Assembly (NCBI GenBank): GCA_025456345.1
Contig: JALOKU010000007.1
Span: forward strand, 47,338 to 111,337
Reading direction: 5' to 3'
Source: Vicinamibacterales bacterium
Lineage (GTDB): Bacteria; Acidobacteriota; Vicinamibacteria; Vicinamibacterales; JAKQTR01
DNA: 64,000 nt
This document shows positions 44,488 to 53,814 of this stretch, one piece after another. The number at the start of each line of letters is the position of its first letter. The stretch's first letter is position 1. Under the pieces are notes generated by a model. That model searched no databases, was not told the origin of the DNA, and worked only from the letters and a program-made list of their open reading frames with translations. The position numbers were made by a program, and so were the translations under genes.

Positions 44488-45642
44488 TCACACCACCAGG
44501 AGTTCACGCGGCACGTCGGTGAGCCAGTCCACGCCGGATTCGGTCACCACCACGTCGTCTTCGATGCGCACCCCGCCGAACCCCGGCAGGTACGCGCCCG
44601 GCTCCACCGTGAACACCACGCCGGGTTCCAGCCGGTCGTCGCGCCCGGCCGGCGGCACGCCGGGGATATCGGCCCGCCGGGGCCCGACCCTCGGCTCCTC
44701 GTGAATCTCGAGCCCGAGCCCGTGGCCCGTCGCGTGGCTGAAGGCGGAACCGAGCCCATGGGCTTCGAGCACCGCCCTGGCCGCCTCGTCGACGTCGGTC
44801 ACCGCCGCCGACGGTTGCACCGCGCCCACGGCCGCCAGCTGTGCCGCCGCCACGGCGTCATACACCCGCCGGGCCTCGACTCCGGGCGTACCAACGCTGA
44901 CCGTGCGGGTGATATCCACGCAGTATCCGTCGTAGACGCCCCCGAAGTCCAGCACCACCAGGTCGCCGGGCTCGAGGCGCCGCTCTCCCGGGCGCGCGTG
45001 CGGAAGGGCCCCGTTGGGGCCGGAGGCGACAATGGTGTCGAAGGCCGGGCGTTCGAACCCGCCCCGCCGGATGCGGTCGTCGATGTCCGCCGCCACCTCC
45101 CACTCGCGCTGCCCCGCCCGCACGCCCCCCAGCACCTTACGCGCGACCGCGCTGATGAGGGCGCCGGCGCGGCGAAGCGTTTCCAGCTCGACGGCGTCCT
45201 TGCGAATCCTCGCCGCCTCGACCAGCCGCTCGGCCGGGATGAGCGCACCGGCGCGCCGCGACGGGGTGTCGCGCAGGGCCGCCGTCAGCGCCTCGAACCG
45301 CTTCACCGTCAGGTGGGCGGATTCGAACCCGACGCGGGGGACGTCGAATCCTCTCAGGAACGCGGCCAGCGTCGCGTCGTAGGTCGGATCGACCTTGACC
45401 AGCCGGAGCCCGGGACAGCCCGGCGCCACGCGGGTCTCGACCTCGGTCACATAGCGGCCGTCGGTGACGAGGACCAGCTCATCGGGCGCCAGGATGACGA
45501 TGGCGGTGCTCCCCGCAAACCCGGTCAGGTAGCGGATGTTGGGCTGGTGCAGGACCACAAGGGCATCGAGGCCCTCGCGGCCGAGCGCGGTGCGCACGCG
45601 CGCATGCCTGGTTGCCAGCAGGTCGGGCGGTGGCTGTGCCAT
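44488..45642 (-). CDS. Xaa-Pro aminopeptidase/dipeptidase (M24B family)
   Basis: A 384-residue metallopeptidase that removes residues next to proline. The creatinase N-terminal domain is at about residues 10-140; the pita-bread catalytic domain carries two-metal ligands at [17 protein letters not shown] (two Asp, about 235-250), [11 protein letters not shown] (His, about 310), VEPGAYL (Glu, about 345) and VRIEDDVVV (Glu, about 358). It precedes accB with its stop four to five bases from the accB start. PepP or PepQ cannot be separated by sight. Confidence 0.92.
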   Translation of the reverse strand: MAQPPPDLLATRHARVRTALGREGLDALVVLHQPNIRYLTGFAGSTAIVILAPDELVLVTDGRYVTEVETRVAPGCPGLRLVKVDPTYDATLAAFLRGFDVPRVGFESAHLTVKRFEALTAALRDTPSRRAGALIPAERLVEAARIRKDAVELETLRRAGALISAVARKVLGGVRAGQREWEVAADIDDRIRRGGFERPAFDTIVASGPNGALPHARPGERRLEPGDLVVLDFGGVYDGYCVDITRTVSVGTPGVEARRVYDAVAAAQLAAVGAVQPSAAVTDVDEAARAVLEAHGLGSAFSHATGHGLGLEIHEEPRVGPRRADIPGVPPAGRDDRLEPGVVFTVEPGAYLPGFGGVRIEDDVVVTESGVDWLTDVPRELLVV

Positions 45643-45678
45643 AGGTGAGCGGGAGAATCCCTCACACGAGGGCCGAAG

Positions 45679-46317
45679 TCAAGCCTGGACGCTGTAGAGT
45701 CGGGCCCGGCGGTCGGTGAGGATGGCCTGCAGCCAGCGCTCCAGGTACGCCTGCGTGCGCCGCGCGCCGCGCTCCTCCTCGGATCTGACCGGCTGGCCGG
45801 CCCGCACGGGCGGCCCTGCCGCCGCCAGGCCCGAAGCCGCCTCCGGGGCGGGCGGCTCGACGCCGGCCTTGGAGGTGCCGCCGCCCGGGCCAACCGACAG
45901 GTCCGCAGCCATCGCGGCGCGCCGGAAGTCGCGGACCGCCTGTTCGATGGAGGGATCCGGGCTGGCCATCTCGAATGCCGACCGGAACTGCTCGAGCGCT
46001 TCCGGGATCTCGCCCTTCTTCCGGTGCACCTCTGCGATGCCCCGGATGGCGCTGAGGTTCTCCGGGGCCACCCGCAGGACGTCGTTCAGTTCGCGCTGGG
46101 CGGAGTCGATGTCGCCGATTTCGAGCAGGGCGCGCCCGAGCGTCACCCGGGCCGAGAGGTAGCCCGGGTGTCTCGCGAGGCCGGCCCGGCACACCTCGAT
46201 GGATTCGTGGAAACGGCCGGCCCGGCGGTACTCCTCCGCCAGCTGTGCGAAGGCAATCGACCCCGGGTCCTTCTGCAGCCGCTTCCTCAGCGCTTCGATT
46301 CGGGCATCGTCTGGCAC
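45679..46317 (-). CDS. Small TPR protein
   Basis: A 212-residue protein with no signal peptide. Three to four TPR units fill residues 1-130 (for example FAQLAEEYRRAGRFHESIEVCRAGLARHPG); a disordered Gly/Pro/Ala stretch (about 140-185) leads to a final helix (AYLERWLQAILTDRRARL). It probably acts as a cytoplasmic protein-protein adaptor. It precedes pepP by 36 bases and follows the perfect hairpin that ends the pil operon. Its partner is unknown. Confidence 0.75.
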   Translation of the reverse strand: MPDDARIEALRKRLQKDPGSIAFAQLAEEYRRAGRFHESIEVCRAGLARHPGYLSARVTLGRALLEIGDIDSAQRELNDVLRVAPENLSAIRGIAEVHRKKGEIPEALEQFRSAFEMASPDPSIEQAVRDFRRAAMAADLSVGPGGGTSKAGVEPPAPEAASGLAAAGPPVRAGQPVRSEEERGARRTQAYLERWLQAILTDRRARLYSVQA

Positions 46318-46339
46318 GCGGCGATCATACTCCTAGAAC

Positions 46340-46383
46340 GGCACCCACGCGCAGGGGCTGGAGAGCCCCTGCGCGTGGGTGCC
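46340..46383 (-). terminator. Perfect 20-bp hairpin ending the pil operon
   Basis: Arms 46340-46359 and 46364-46383 are perfectly complementary over 20 bp with a four-base loop (GGAG). It lies 39 bases after the stop of the last lipoprotein gene of the pilus operon and 23 bases before the TPR gene start. No T-run is evident, so it may block 3'-exonucleases or terminate by stem strength alone. Confidence 0.7.
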
Positions 46384-46421
46384 TGAGACAACACGCCGTG
46401 GCCGGTCCGCGAGACGCGAGC

Positions 46422-47447
46422 CTACGGCGCCGGAACGGGCGGGGGCAGCTTGACGACCACGGTCTTCGACGTACTCGCCTGGCTGCCGGCATCGTCGGTC
46501 ACGGTGAGCACGACGGTGTATGTGCCCGGCTGGGTATAGACCTGCCACACGAGCAGACCTGAGTCCTGACGGCCCGAGCCGTAGTCCCAGTCGTAGCGGA
46601 CGATTGTGCGGCCGACAGCCGCCTTCGACAACGCGGCGTTGAAGAAGACCTTGTCTCCCACCAGCGGTTCCGTCGGGGACACGGCGAAGTCCGCCTGCGG
46701 GGCGGCGGCCAGCCCGACCGACACGCTCTTTGACAGCGAGGCCGACTGGTTGCGGTCGTCGGTCACTGTGAGGGTCACGGTGTACGAACCCGCGTTCGAG
46801 TAATCGTGCTTCACCACGGCGCCCGAGCCCCGCGACCCGTCGCCGAAGTTCCAGGCGTAGCTGACGATGCGGCCGTCGCTGTCCGTGCTGAGCGAGCCGT
46901 CGAAGGTGACGTCCGCCTGGGTGAGCGGCGAACTGGGCGAGTAGGTGAACGCCGGCACCGGCGTGCCGTTGGGCGGCAGGATGATTCCGGGCGGCACGAG
47001 GCGGATGCTGACCGACCGCGGAATGGACGCCGAGAAGTCCGTCCCGCCTGGCGTTGCCAGAATCTGGACGACCGTCTGCGTATCGACCGGGTCGGCCGGC
47101 GCCAGCGGAGCGGTGTAAGTGGCGCTGGCTCTGCCGTCACCGCCGGTGACCAGGTTCTTGCCGGACAGCTGGCCGAAGTCGGCCAGCGTGCCGTTGACGG
47201 CGAGGTCCAGCCGGACGGGCAGATTCTTGATCGGCTGCCCCTTGCTGTCCTGGGCCTGGATCGTGATCTGCGACTGCGATGCCCCGTCCTGCCGCAGGGT
47301 GTCCGGGCTGGCGAAGAGCGTCACGGACGTGCCGAGCTCGGACGGCCCCGAGAGCTCCGGGGCTTCCTGCTTGTCGGTCGTGCAGCCGGCGCCCGCCACC
47401 ACGGCGATCGCCACGAAAAGTGCCGTTGCTTTCAGTGTGCGCGTCAT
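46422..47447 (-). CDS. Lipoprotein with Big-1-like and two PKD domains
   Basis: A 341-residue lipoprotein (lipobox VVAGAGCTT near residue 22). An Ig-like domain of the invasin/Big-1 kind spans about 40-155 (SQSQITIQAQDSKGQPI). Two PKD domains follow at about 165-250 and 255-335, each with an FGDGS- or WDYGSG-type turn and YTVTLTVTDD or YTVVLTVTDD strand. These modules usually bind proteins or sugars or act as spacers. It is the last gene of the series pilMNOPQ-lipoprotein-PKD, so a role near the pilus or cell surface is inferred. Confidence 0.83.
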   Translation of the reverse strand: MTRTLKATALFVAIAVVAGAGCTTDKQEAPELSGPSELGTSVTLFASPDTLRQDGASQSQITIQAQDSKGQPIKNLPVRLDLAVNGTLADFGQLSGKNLVTGGDGRASATYTAPLAPADPVDTQTVVQILATPGGTDFSASIPRSVSIRLVPPGIILPPNGTPVPAFTYSPSSPLTQADVTFDGSLSTDSDGRIVSYAWNFGDGSRGSGAVVKHDYSNAGSYTVTLTVTDDRNQSASLSKSVSVGLAAAPQADFAVSPTEPLVGDKVFFNAALSKAAVGRTIVRYDWDYGSGRQDSGLLVWQVYTQPGTYTVVLTVTDDAGSQASTSKTVVVKLPPPVPAP

Positions 47448-47506
47448 GTTCGTGCCCTATCCTGGTAGCGCCGCCCGGCTCAGGCCCGGCGGACGACCTC
47501 CAACAC

Positions 47507-48187
47507 CTACTTCGGCTTCTCCTCGGACGACGACGAGTCGCCCCAGTCCGCGAAGTTCACCGAGATGGACCCGGTCACCGAAACCTGGTTGCCGTTCTGG
47601 TCCTGGCCGTAGAAGGTGAGCTCGGCAATGCTCGAGATCACGATCGCGCCGCCGCCGCCGCGAAGCGCTTTCAGCGGCGCCTCGAGCTTGGCCTGCGCCC
47701 GGACGAGCGCGAAGGTGAGCGTCCCGCCGTCGGTGCCGAAGGTGCCCGAGGCGGCGCCGTCGAACGCGTACGGCACGTCCACGCCCTGCGTATTGCGCCC
47801 GTCAGACCGCTTGAACTCCACGTGGTAGCGGGTGACGGTGATCAGGTTGGTCGCCGTCGGCGTCGTGACGGACCGGACGGTGCCCACGTCCTTCAGCGCC
47901 ATCCGGAGCTTGGCCTGGCCGATGTCCTCGTAGACGGTCGGCGCGAGCACGGTCTCGCCGCCGATCGTGGTGGAGACGTTGGTGACCACGTCCGATTCCA
48001 GCGTGCCGGAAAAGGCCGACGGCTTGGCGCCCGACGCCGCCTGGATCGATTCGACCACCAGGTAGGACGGCGAGCGTCCGGTCGTGTTCTGTTCCCCGCA
48101 CCCCGCGGCCCCCGCCAGCGCCAGCATCAGCGCCACGGCCGTGGTCCCGCGCCATCCGCGTGTCCCTCGAAGCCAACTAGCCAACAT
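47507..48187 (-). CDS. Uncharacterised lipoprotein in the pil operon
   Basis: A 226-residue lipoprotein with lipobox LALAGAAGCGE near residue 30. The mature part looks like an all-beta domain with long strands (LVVESIQAASG, TFALVRAQAKLE, AELTFYGQDQNGNQVSVTGSI) and no cysteines beyond the lipidated one. I do not recognise the family. It lies 29 bases after pilQ and 59 bases before the PKD lipoprotein. A secretin pilot or pilus-associated surface protein would fit the place but is unproven. Confidence 0.72.
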   Translation of the reverse strand: MLASWLRGTRGWRGTTAVALMLALAGAAGCGEQNTTGRSPSYLVVESIQAASGAKPSAFSGTLESDVVTNVSTTIGGETVLAPTVYEDIGQAKLRMALKDVGTVRSVTTPTATNLITVTRYHVEFKRSDGRNTQGVDVPYAFDGAASGTFGTDGGTLTFALVRAQAKLEAPLKALRGGGGAIVISSIAELTFYGQDQNGNQVSVTGSISVNFADWGDSSSSEEKPK

Positions 48188-48216
48188 AGCGGTTTCTCCT
48201 GCCACGTTCCTGTGTC

Positions 48217-50601
48217 CTAGCGCCGGATGCGCGGCGTGATGAAGATCAGCAGTTCGCGCAACTCGTCGGAGAACGAGTTCCGCTGGAACAGCCAGCCGAG
48301 CAGCGGGATCCGGGAGAGGCCCGGCACGCCGTCCTTCGCGGACGTTTCCTGCGTTTTCATGATGCCGCCGATCACCATCGTCTCCGCGTCGTTGACGAGC
48401 ACCTGCGTGATGGCCCGCTGCGTGTCGATGGGCGGAATCCCGTTGACCGAGCGGCTGTAGTCGGGCGACCCGTTCTCGAGGGAGATGCTCATCATCACGG
48501 TGTTCGACGCGGTGATCTGGGGCTTCACCTTGAGCGTCAGGGCGGCGTCCTTGAACGTGACGGTGACCGTGTCGTTCGCGACGGTCTGGATGGGGATCTG
48601 CACGCCCTGCGTCATCTCCGCTTCGAAGTTGTTCTGCATCATGACCTTGGGCTGCGACAGGATCTTGCCCTGCCCCTTCTTCTCGAGCGCCGTCAGCGCG
48701 ACGTCGAGGTTGAAGGACCCGGTGATCGTCCCCATGGAGATGCCGAGCGCCGATGTCGCGCCCGTGGCCGGCAGGTTGACCGCCGACGGTACCTGCTGCC
48801 GGACCGGGCCGATTGGGTCGCCCTGCAGGCCCTGCGAGCGCCCGCTGAGCGAGCTCTGCGCCGGGAAGGCCACCGGGGCGGTGTTGCCCAGCTCGCTGGC
48901 CATGCGGCCGTTCACGCCCCACTGGACGCCCAGGGCGCGCGCCGTGTCGGTGCTGGTCTGCACGATCTTCGCTTCGACCTCCACCTGCGGCTCCGAGCGG
49001 TCGAGGATGCCGATGAGGCCCTCGGACTCGGCGATCGCCTCGGGCAGGTCGTTGATGATCAGGGTGTTGGTGCGGTCATCGACCAGCGCGCTCCCGCGGT
49101 TCGACAGCACGCGGGAGTCCTTCAGCAGCTTGGCCATGTCGGATGCCCGCGCATAGCTCAAGGTCTTCGTGAAGACCTTCATCTGGCCGCTCAGCGCCTG
49201 CGCTTCGACCAGCTTCTGGCGCTCGACTTCCTCCTGCGCCAACGCCTTCAGCGGCGCGATCCGCACGACGTTCTGCTCCAGGGCGTAGCCGAGCTGGTGC
49301 GAGCGGAGGATGACTTCGAGGGCCTGGTCCCAGGGCACCTCGCGCAGCGACACGTCGACAGACCCGGACGGCACGGACGGATCGATGACGATGTTCAACC
49401 CGCTGATCTCGGAGAACGTGCGCAACACCGAGCGCAGGTCCGCCTGGTAGAAGTCGAACGTGATCAGATGTCCCGTGAACTGCCGGTCGCCCCCCGCGGA
49501 CGCGGGCGGCGGCGCCGGCCGCTGCGCCGAGGACTTCACCTGCCGGGGTGCCGGAGGCGCGGGCTTCGGCTCGGCGGGCGCGGCAGCCTTCGGCTCAGCC
49601 GGCGCAACCTTCGGCTCGGGCGCGGGCGGCGTGGCGTCGGCCGCCACGACCGTTGGCGCCGGCTGGGGCTGTGCCTTGGGCTCACGCGGTGTGTCCGCCT
49701 TGAGTTCTGGCACCGTCGGAAGCGAGGCCGCCGGCCGCGCGTCGGGCCTCGGCTCGGAGGCCGTTTCCGGCGTGCGGGCCTGCGACGCCGCCTCGGCGCG
49801 CGCGGGCGCGGGCGTTTCCGCCGGGCCCGCAGCCGGCTCGTCGAACACGATCGCAAGGCCGTTCTCGTCGAGCTCCACGCGATGGGCGGCGGGGTACTTC
49901 AAGTCGATAACGGCCCGCGTCACGAGCGGGTTCACGCGGTTGACGGCGACGCGAATGCGATCGACCGGCCCCTTGCCGACCGCCGTCACGGCCGGAAGCG
50001 TGGAGCGCAGGTCGGGGAAGTCCACCACCAAACGGGGCGGCATGTCGCGGGCCGGCTCGATGGTGCCGGGCCGGAACGGGCCCGTGCCGCTGAAGGCGAC
50101 GCGCGTGAAGCCTGGCCCGGTCGTGGTTTCGACCCTGGTCAGCGCCGAACCGGGCGCCGCCGCAGGCGTGGCCGACACCGGCGGGCTCGCGCCGGCGGGC
50201 GGGTCGGACGCGCCGTCGAACTCGACGATGACGGCGTTCAGCCGGCTGTGGATGGACGGCGTCGCGGGCCTGGCGAGCAGCATCCGAACGCGCGCGACGC
50301 CGGCGCCGTCGTCGCCCGTGGCCGGCTCGACCAGCACGCTGGCGACCGCTCCGGACGGCGCCCCCGGCCGCACCTCGCCGGGCGCGACGTTGCGCAGGTC
50401 GACAAGCAGCGTCAGCGGGTCGGGCTGCGCCGCGACATAGGCCACCGGCTCGGTCGTCTCGATGACGACCGTGGTGCCGAGGCCTTCGGTCTTCGTGGAC
50501 ACGCCGGTCAGGCGCGCCGTCGGTGTCGCGTGGCCGGCCGCATGCACCCAGGAACCCAGCACCAGCGCGCCGGCCAGCACCTTCAGCAGTCGAGCTGACA
50601 T
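48217..50601 (-). CDS. pilQ: Type IV pilus secretin
   Basis: A 794-residue outer-membrane secretin through which the pilus passes. Signal peptide (LLKVLAGALVLGSWVHAAG), two AMIN peptidoglycan-binding domains (about residues 25-115 and 140-240), a long Pro/Ala/Lys linker (about 245-365), an STN domain (about 375-430, FDFYQADLRSVLRTFSEISGLN), an N-domain (about 455-530) and the secretin domain (about 590-790, LSQPKVMMQNNFEAEMTQG to LLIFITPRI). ATG at 50601 has GAGGG at eight bases; a GTG at 50625 overlapping the pilP stop is the alternative. The linker is longer than usual. Confidence 0.95.
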   Translation of the reverse strand: MSARLLKVLAGALVLGSWVHAAGHATPTARLTGVSTKTEGLGTTVVIETTEPVAYVAAQPDPLTLLVDLRNVAPGEVRPGAPSGAVASVLVEPATGDDGAGVARVRMLLARPATPSIHSRLNAVIVEFDGASDPPAGASPPVSATPAAAPGSALTRVETTTGPGFTRVAFSGTGPFRPGTIEPARDMPPRLVVDFPDLRSTLPAVTAVGKGPVDRIRVAVNRVNPLVTRAVIDLKYPAAHRVELDENGLAIVFDEPAAGPAETPAPARAEAASQARTPETASEPRPDARPAASLPTVPELKADTPREPKAQPQPAPTVVAADATPPAPEPKVAPAEPKAAAPAEPKPAPPAPRQVKSSAQRPAPPPASAGGDRQFTGHLITFDFYQADLRSVLRTFSEISGLNIVIDPSVPSGSVDVSLREVPWDQALEVILRSHQLGYALEQNVVRIAPLKALAQEEVERQKLVEAQALSGQMKVFTKTLSYARASDMAKLLKDSRVLSNRGSALVDDRTNTLIINDLPEAIAESEGLIGILDRSEPQVEVEAKIVQTSTDTARALGVQWGVNGRMASELGNTAPVAFPAQSSLSGRSQGLQGDPIGPVRQQVPSAVNLPATGATSALGISMGTITGSFNLDVALTALEKKGQGKILSQPKVMMQNNFEAEMTQGVQIPIQTVANDTVTVTFKDAALTLKVKPQITASNTVMMSISLENGSPDYSRSVNGIPPIDTQRAITQVLVNDAETMVIGGIMKTQETSAKDGVPGLSRIPLLGWLFQRNSFSDELRELLIFITPRIRR

Positions 50602-50621
50602 CACAGTCACCCTCTTCGCGT

Positions 50622-51101
50622 TCACTTCGCTTCCGCCACGGCGCGAAGGGTCATCCGGACCTCGCGCTGCTTCGTCAGGGACAACGGGTCGTTCACGTCC
50701 TGCAGGCACACCAGCGTGTCGGCCGTGATGGCGCGCACGGTGCCGTCGAGCAGGCGGTCATTCACCCGGATGAGGTACGTCCTCGCGTCGGGCCCGGCGA
50801 CGAGGGCCACGAAGTCGTTTTGGCTGCGCATGATGCCCTTCAGCGTGAGTTCGCTCACCAGGAACCCCGCGACGCCGCCCGCGGCGGGCTGTTTGCTCTG
50901 GCGGCCGCGGGCCTCGGTGGCGCGCTTCACCAGGCTCACGAACGGATCGCGGCGCCCCTCGGGGTTGTAGACGAACGCGGGCGCGGGCGCCTGCGCCGCG
51001 GGCACGCCCGCGGCCACGGGAGGCGCCTGGGCGGCCGGGGTCTCCTGGGCCGAGGCCGCCGCGGCGGCCAGCACGATCAGCAGCGCAACGGCCGTCCTCA
51101 T
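50622..51101 (-). CDS. pilP: Type IV pilus inner-membrane lipoprotein-like subunit PilP
   Basis: A 159-residue protein that bridges PilNO and the PilQ secretin. It has a cleavable-looking signal (LIVLAAAAASAQ) with no lipobox cysteine, so it may not be lipidated as in Proteobacteria. NPEGRRDPFVSL at about residue 47 and the C-terminal beta domain (LKGIMRSQNDFVALVAGP to VRMTLR) match PilP. The start overlaps the pilO stop as ATGA. Confidence 0.9.
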   Translation of the reverse strand: MRTAVALLIVLAAAAASAQETPAAQAPPVAAGVPAAQAPAPAFVYNPEGRRDPFVSLVKRATEARGRQSKQPAAGGVAGFLVSELTLKGIMRSQNDFVALVAGPDARTYLIRVNDRLLDGTVRAITADTLVCLQDVNDPLSLTKQREVRMTLRAVAEAK

Positions 51102-51730
51102 GACTTGCCTCCGGGCTTGGCGGCGGCCGGGCGCCCGGCCGGCGGCTTGGCAGCAGGCTCTGCGGTCTTCGCGGGCTCGGTCAGCACGAACGTCGTGGCC
51201 ACCAGCGCCACCGAAACGCTCGTGTTCTGATCGGGCTTGTCCTTGGCCTTGATGGCCGTGTTCCCGATGTTGATGATCCGCGAGAACCGGCTGATGCGAT
51301 CGTAGAAGAGGCCGAGGTTGTGGAACGTGCCCTCGAGCTCGATGTTGATCGGCCACTCGGCGTGCAGGTCCTTGCTGACGACCGGCGCCGGCTTGAAGTG
51401 CTTGATGGTCAGGTTCGACTGCACCGCGAGCGTCTGCAGGCTGCGAAGCAGGTCGGCGAAGTCCTTCTCGTCCGGCAGGATGGCCTTCAGCCCGTCGAGC
51501 CGCGCCTCCAGGTCCGTCACCTGCGCGCGGAACTGGGGCAGCTGCTGGGCGATGGCCATGCCCTGGCTGATGTCGACGCGGAGTGCGCCGAGGCGCTTGC
51601 GCTGCACCTCGAGGGCACGTTCCGCCGGTACCGCGTACAGGTAGTAGAAGGCCCCCACGCCGGCGGCGGCCAGCGCGACAAACAGCCCTACCTGGGCGTA
51701 CCACGGTAGTTTGTTCAGGCTCAAGTCCAT
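51098..51730 (-). CDS. pilO: Type IV pilus assembly protein PilO
   Basis: A 210-residue bitopic protein: one helix (about residues 12-34), a coiled coil (about 35-90) and a ferredoxin-like periplasmic domain (about 95-190, with ELEGTFHNLGLFYDRISRFSRII). It pairs with PilN to form the alignment complex. A Lys/Pro/Ala-rich tail follows. The gap to pilN is 60 bases, and it overlaps pilP. Confidence 0.92.
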   Translation of the reverse strand: MDLSLNKLPWYAQVGLFVALAAAGVGAFYYLYAVPAERALEVQRKRLGALRVDISQGMAIAQQLPQFRAQVTDLEARLDGLKAILPDEKDFADLLRSLQTLAVQSNLTIKHFKPAPVVSKDLHAEWPINIELEGTFHNLGLFYDRISRFSRIINIGNTAIKAKDKPDQNTSVSVALVATTFVLTEPAKTAEPAAKPPAGRPAAAKPGGKS

Positions 51731-51790
51731 GGCGTTACCGTTCGTATCGGGGACAGTTCACACTGGCATTAGAGACGCACGCCGTTCCGC

Positions 51791-52375
51791 CTAGCCGGCC
51801 GGCGAGGCCACCTGGGCCCTGACGGTAAACCTGATCACCTCGCCGGCCCCGGCCGCGCCCGACTCGACCTGGGTGTCGACGATTTCCACCGGCTTCTTGA
51901 ACCAGCCCGACCGGGCCAGGTTGTCGACGAAGTCCGAGATGGAGGTCAGGTTCATGCACCGGCCCTCGATCGTGAGGTCCGTGCCCTTCTGCTCGAGCTG
52001 GGTCAGCCACAACATGTCGGGCACGCTTCGGCTGATGGCGTCCAGCACGTGCACGGGGCTGCTCTGGCCGCGACGCAGCGTCTCGATGAGGGTGACGCGC
52101 TCCTGCAGCTGGGCCTTGCGCGTTTCGAACTGCCGCACCTGCACGATCAACGTCTGCAGGCGCCTGGTCTCGGCCTCGGCTGCGGCGATGTCGTCGGTCA
52201 GCTTCCTGGCCTCCTGGCGCAGCGACCAATACCACCAGCCGGTGCCCAGCGCGGCCAGCGCCAGGAGCAGCGTGCAGGCGACCGTGATCTTCTGCCCCGA
52301 GAGGGCCAGCGAAGGGGCCGAGACACGGCGGCGCGGCTTCTCCCGCGTCTGGCTGATCAGGTTGATGCGGATCAT
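51791..52375 (-). CDS. pilN: Type IV pilus assembly protein PilN
   Basis: A 194-residue bitopic protein. The cytoplasmic tail MIRINLISQTREKPRR carries the conserved INLL-type motif that binds PilM (INLIS here); a helix at about residues 30-50, a coiled coil at about 50-95 and the periplasmic domain follow. Its ATG overlaps the pilM stop as ATGA. Confidence 0.92.
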   Translation of the reverse strand: MIRINLISQTREKPRRRVSAPSLALSGQKITVACTLLLALAALGTGWWYWSLRQEARKLTDDIAAAEAETRRLQTLIVQVRQFETRKAQLQERVTLIETLRRGQSSPVHVLDAISRSVPDMLWLTQLEQKGTDLTIEGRCMNLTSISDFVDNLARSGWFKKPVEIVDTQVESGAAGAGEVIRFTVRAQVASPAG

Positions 52376-53424
52376 CGGTCACCTGCCCGTCGCAGTGCGA
52401 GCCCCACGGCCACGACGGCCGTGGAGGCGGCTTCGTCGGCATCCACGCCGGCCCTGGCGGCATCGAACGCAATCCGCCGGAACGGGTTCAGCGGTTCCAC
52501 CGGCAGCCCGAACCGATCCGCCAGCGCGCCGGCGAAGCCGTGCACGCGGGCGGCGCCGCCGCACAGCATCACGCGGTCGAGGCGGTCGGATGCGGCCGTC
52601 GAGCGGTAGAAGTCGAAGGTCTTCTGGATTTCCAGCAGCACGTTGTCGCTCACCGCCCGCAGCACCGCGTCGACCTCGTCGGCCCGCTCGTCGCCGGCCG
52701 CCCCGTGCTTGGTCGCCTCGGCGCGGGTGAAGGTGAGGTTGAACTCGCGCTGCACCGCCTCGGTGTACGCGTTGCCGCCGATCGAGACGTCGCGTGTGAA
52801 GATCGAGGCGGGGCCGCTGACGATGTTGATGTTCACCGCGCTGGCGCCCATGTTCATCAGGACGGTCACCGCCGACGGGTCGATATCGTAATTGGCCTCG
52901 AACGCGTTCTGCATCGCGAAGGCGTCCACGTCGACCACCACCGGCAGCCGTCCCGCCTGGGTGATCACGCCCGTGTAGTCGGCAATCTTCTCTTTCTTGG
53001 CCGCGATGAGCAGGACATCCATCGATCCCTTCGCCCCGCCATCGGTGCCCTGGACGATCTGGTAGTCGAGATTGACGTCCTGGATGTCGAACGGGATGTA
53101 CTGCTCGGCCTCCCACTTGATCGACTCGGCCAGCTCGGCCTCGGTCATCTGCGGGAGGCTGATCTTCTTGACGATGACGGCGTTGCCCGAGAGCGACGCG
53201 GCCACGTCCTTCGTCTTCGTGCCCAGGCGCTCGAACACGCGCCGGATGGTGTCCGCCACGCCGGCGCCGTCGATGATCGCCCCGTCGACGATGCTGTCCG
53301 GCGCCATGGTTTCGCTGGCGTAGGCGGCCACGCGGTAGGACTTGCCGGAGGCGGCGAGTTCCACGGCTTTCACCGCGCTCGATCCGATGTCCAGGCCCAC
53401 CAGGCCTTTGCTCCTGCCGAACAC
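52372..53424 (-). CDS. pilM: Type IV pilus assembly ATPase-like protein PilM
   Basis: A 350-residue actin-like protein (FtsA fold). VGLDIGSSAVKAVEL (residues 9-23) is the phosphate-1 motif; KISLPQMTEAELAESIKWEAEQYIPFDI and the late GGAARVHGFAGAL loop are typical. It binds PilN in the cytoplasm. The GTG start at 53424 gives MFGRSKGLVGLDIG, with AAGGA seven bases upstream. It heads pilM-N-O-P-Q; no pilus motor or pilin genes are in the window. Confidence 0.94.
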   Translation of the reverse strand: MFGRSKGLVGLDIGSSAVKAVELAASGKSYRVAAYASETMAPDSIVDGAIIDGAGVADTIRRVFERLGTKTKDVAASLSGNAVIVKKISLPQMTEAELAESIKWEAEQYIPFDIQDVNLDYQIVQGTDGGAKGSMDVLLIAAKKEKIADYTGVITQAGRLPVVVDVDAFAMQNAFEANYDIDPSAVTVLMNMGASAVNINIVSGPASIFTRDVSIGGNAYTEAVQREFNLTFTRAEATKHGAAGDERADEVDAVLRAVSDNVLLEIQKTFDFYRSTAASDRLDRVMLCGGAARVHGFAGALADRFGLPVEPLNPFRRIAFDAARAGVDADEAASTAVVAVGLALRRAGDR

Positions 53425-53478
53425 CTTTAGGTCCTTCCCTTTCCGAGGCCGCGCGGCGCGCCCTCACGAAACCTAAGC

Positions 53479-53493
53479 GCAAGTCGGGTGCCA
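53479..53493 (-). promoter_or_regulatory. Sigma-54 (-24/-12) promoter of the pil operon
   Basis: The minus strand reads TGGCACC-CGAC-TTGC, that is GG and GC with exactly ten bases between, matching TGGCACG-N4-TTGC at all but one of the conserved positions. The -12 element lies about 55 bases before the pilM GTG. It predicts RpoN-dependent transcription needing an enhancer-binding activator. Confidence 0.72.
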
Positions 53494-53785
53494 GAACCGC
53501 CGTACGGCGCCAAATGGCCCCGCTTCAGCCGAAACCGTCGGAATCCACCGGGTTACGCGATCCGCTCCGCGCGGGTCCAACGGCGATTTCCGAAGGGGAC
53601 ATGCAGAATTGTCATCAGGAGGCCTGCCCGTCGATGGCAGATTCTGCAAACTCGGTTTCCCTGCCGGCCGACGCCTGTGCCGGGGACACCCAAGCCTGCC
53701 GTCTTATCGGCCACGGCCCTCAGGGGGTATAGAGACGGCGCGCAGGCGGATGACCCGGAGGGGGGCCGGCGCCGGCTCGGGCCGG

Positions 53786-53814
53786 TTGACAAAGTGCAGG
53801 CGGGCTGGTACGAT
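53786..53814 (+). promoter_or_regulatory. Strong sigma-70 promoter of the ribosomal protein operon
   Basis: TTGACA (53786-53791), a 17-base spacer and TACGAT (53809-53814) give a perfect -35, ideal spacing and a 5-of-6 -10, about 46 bases before rplM. Confidence 0.78.
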
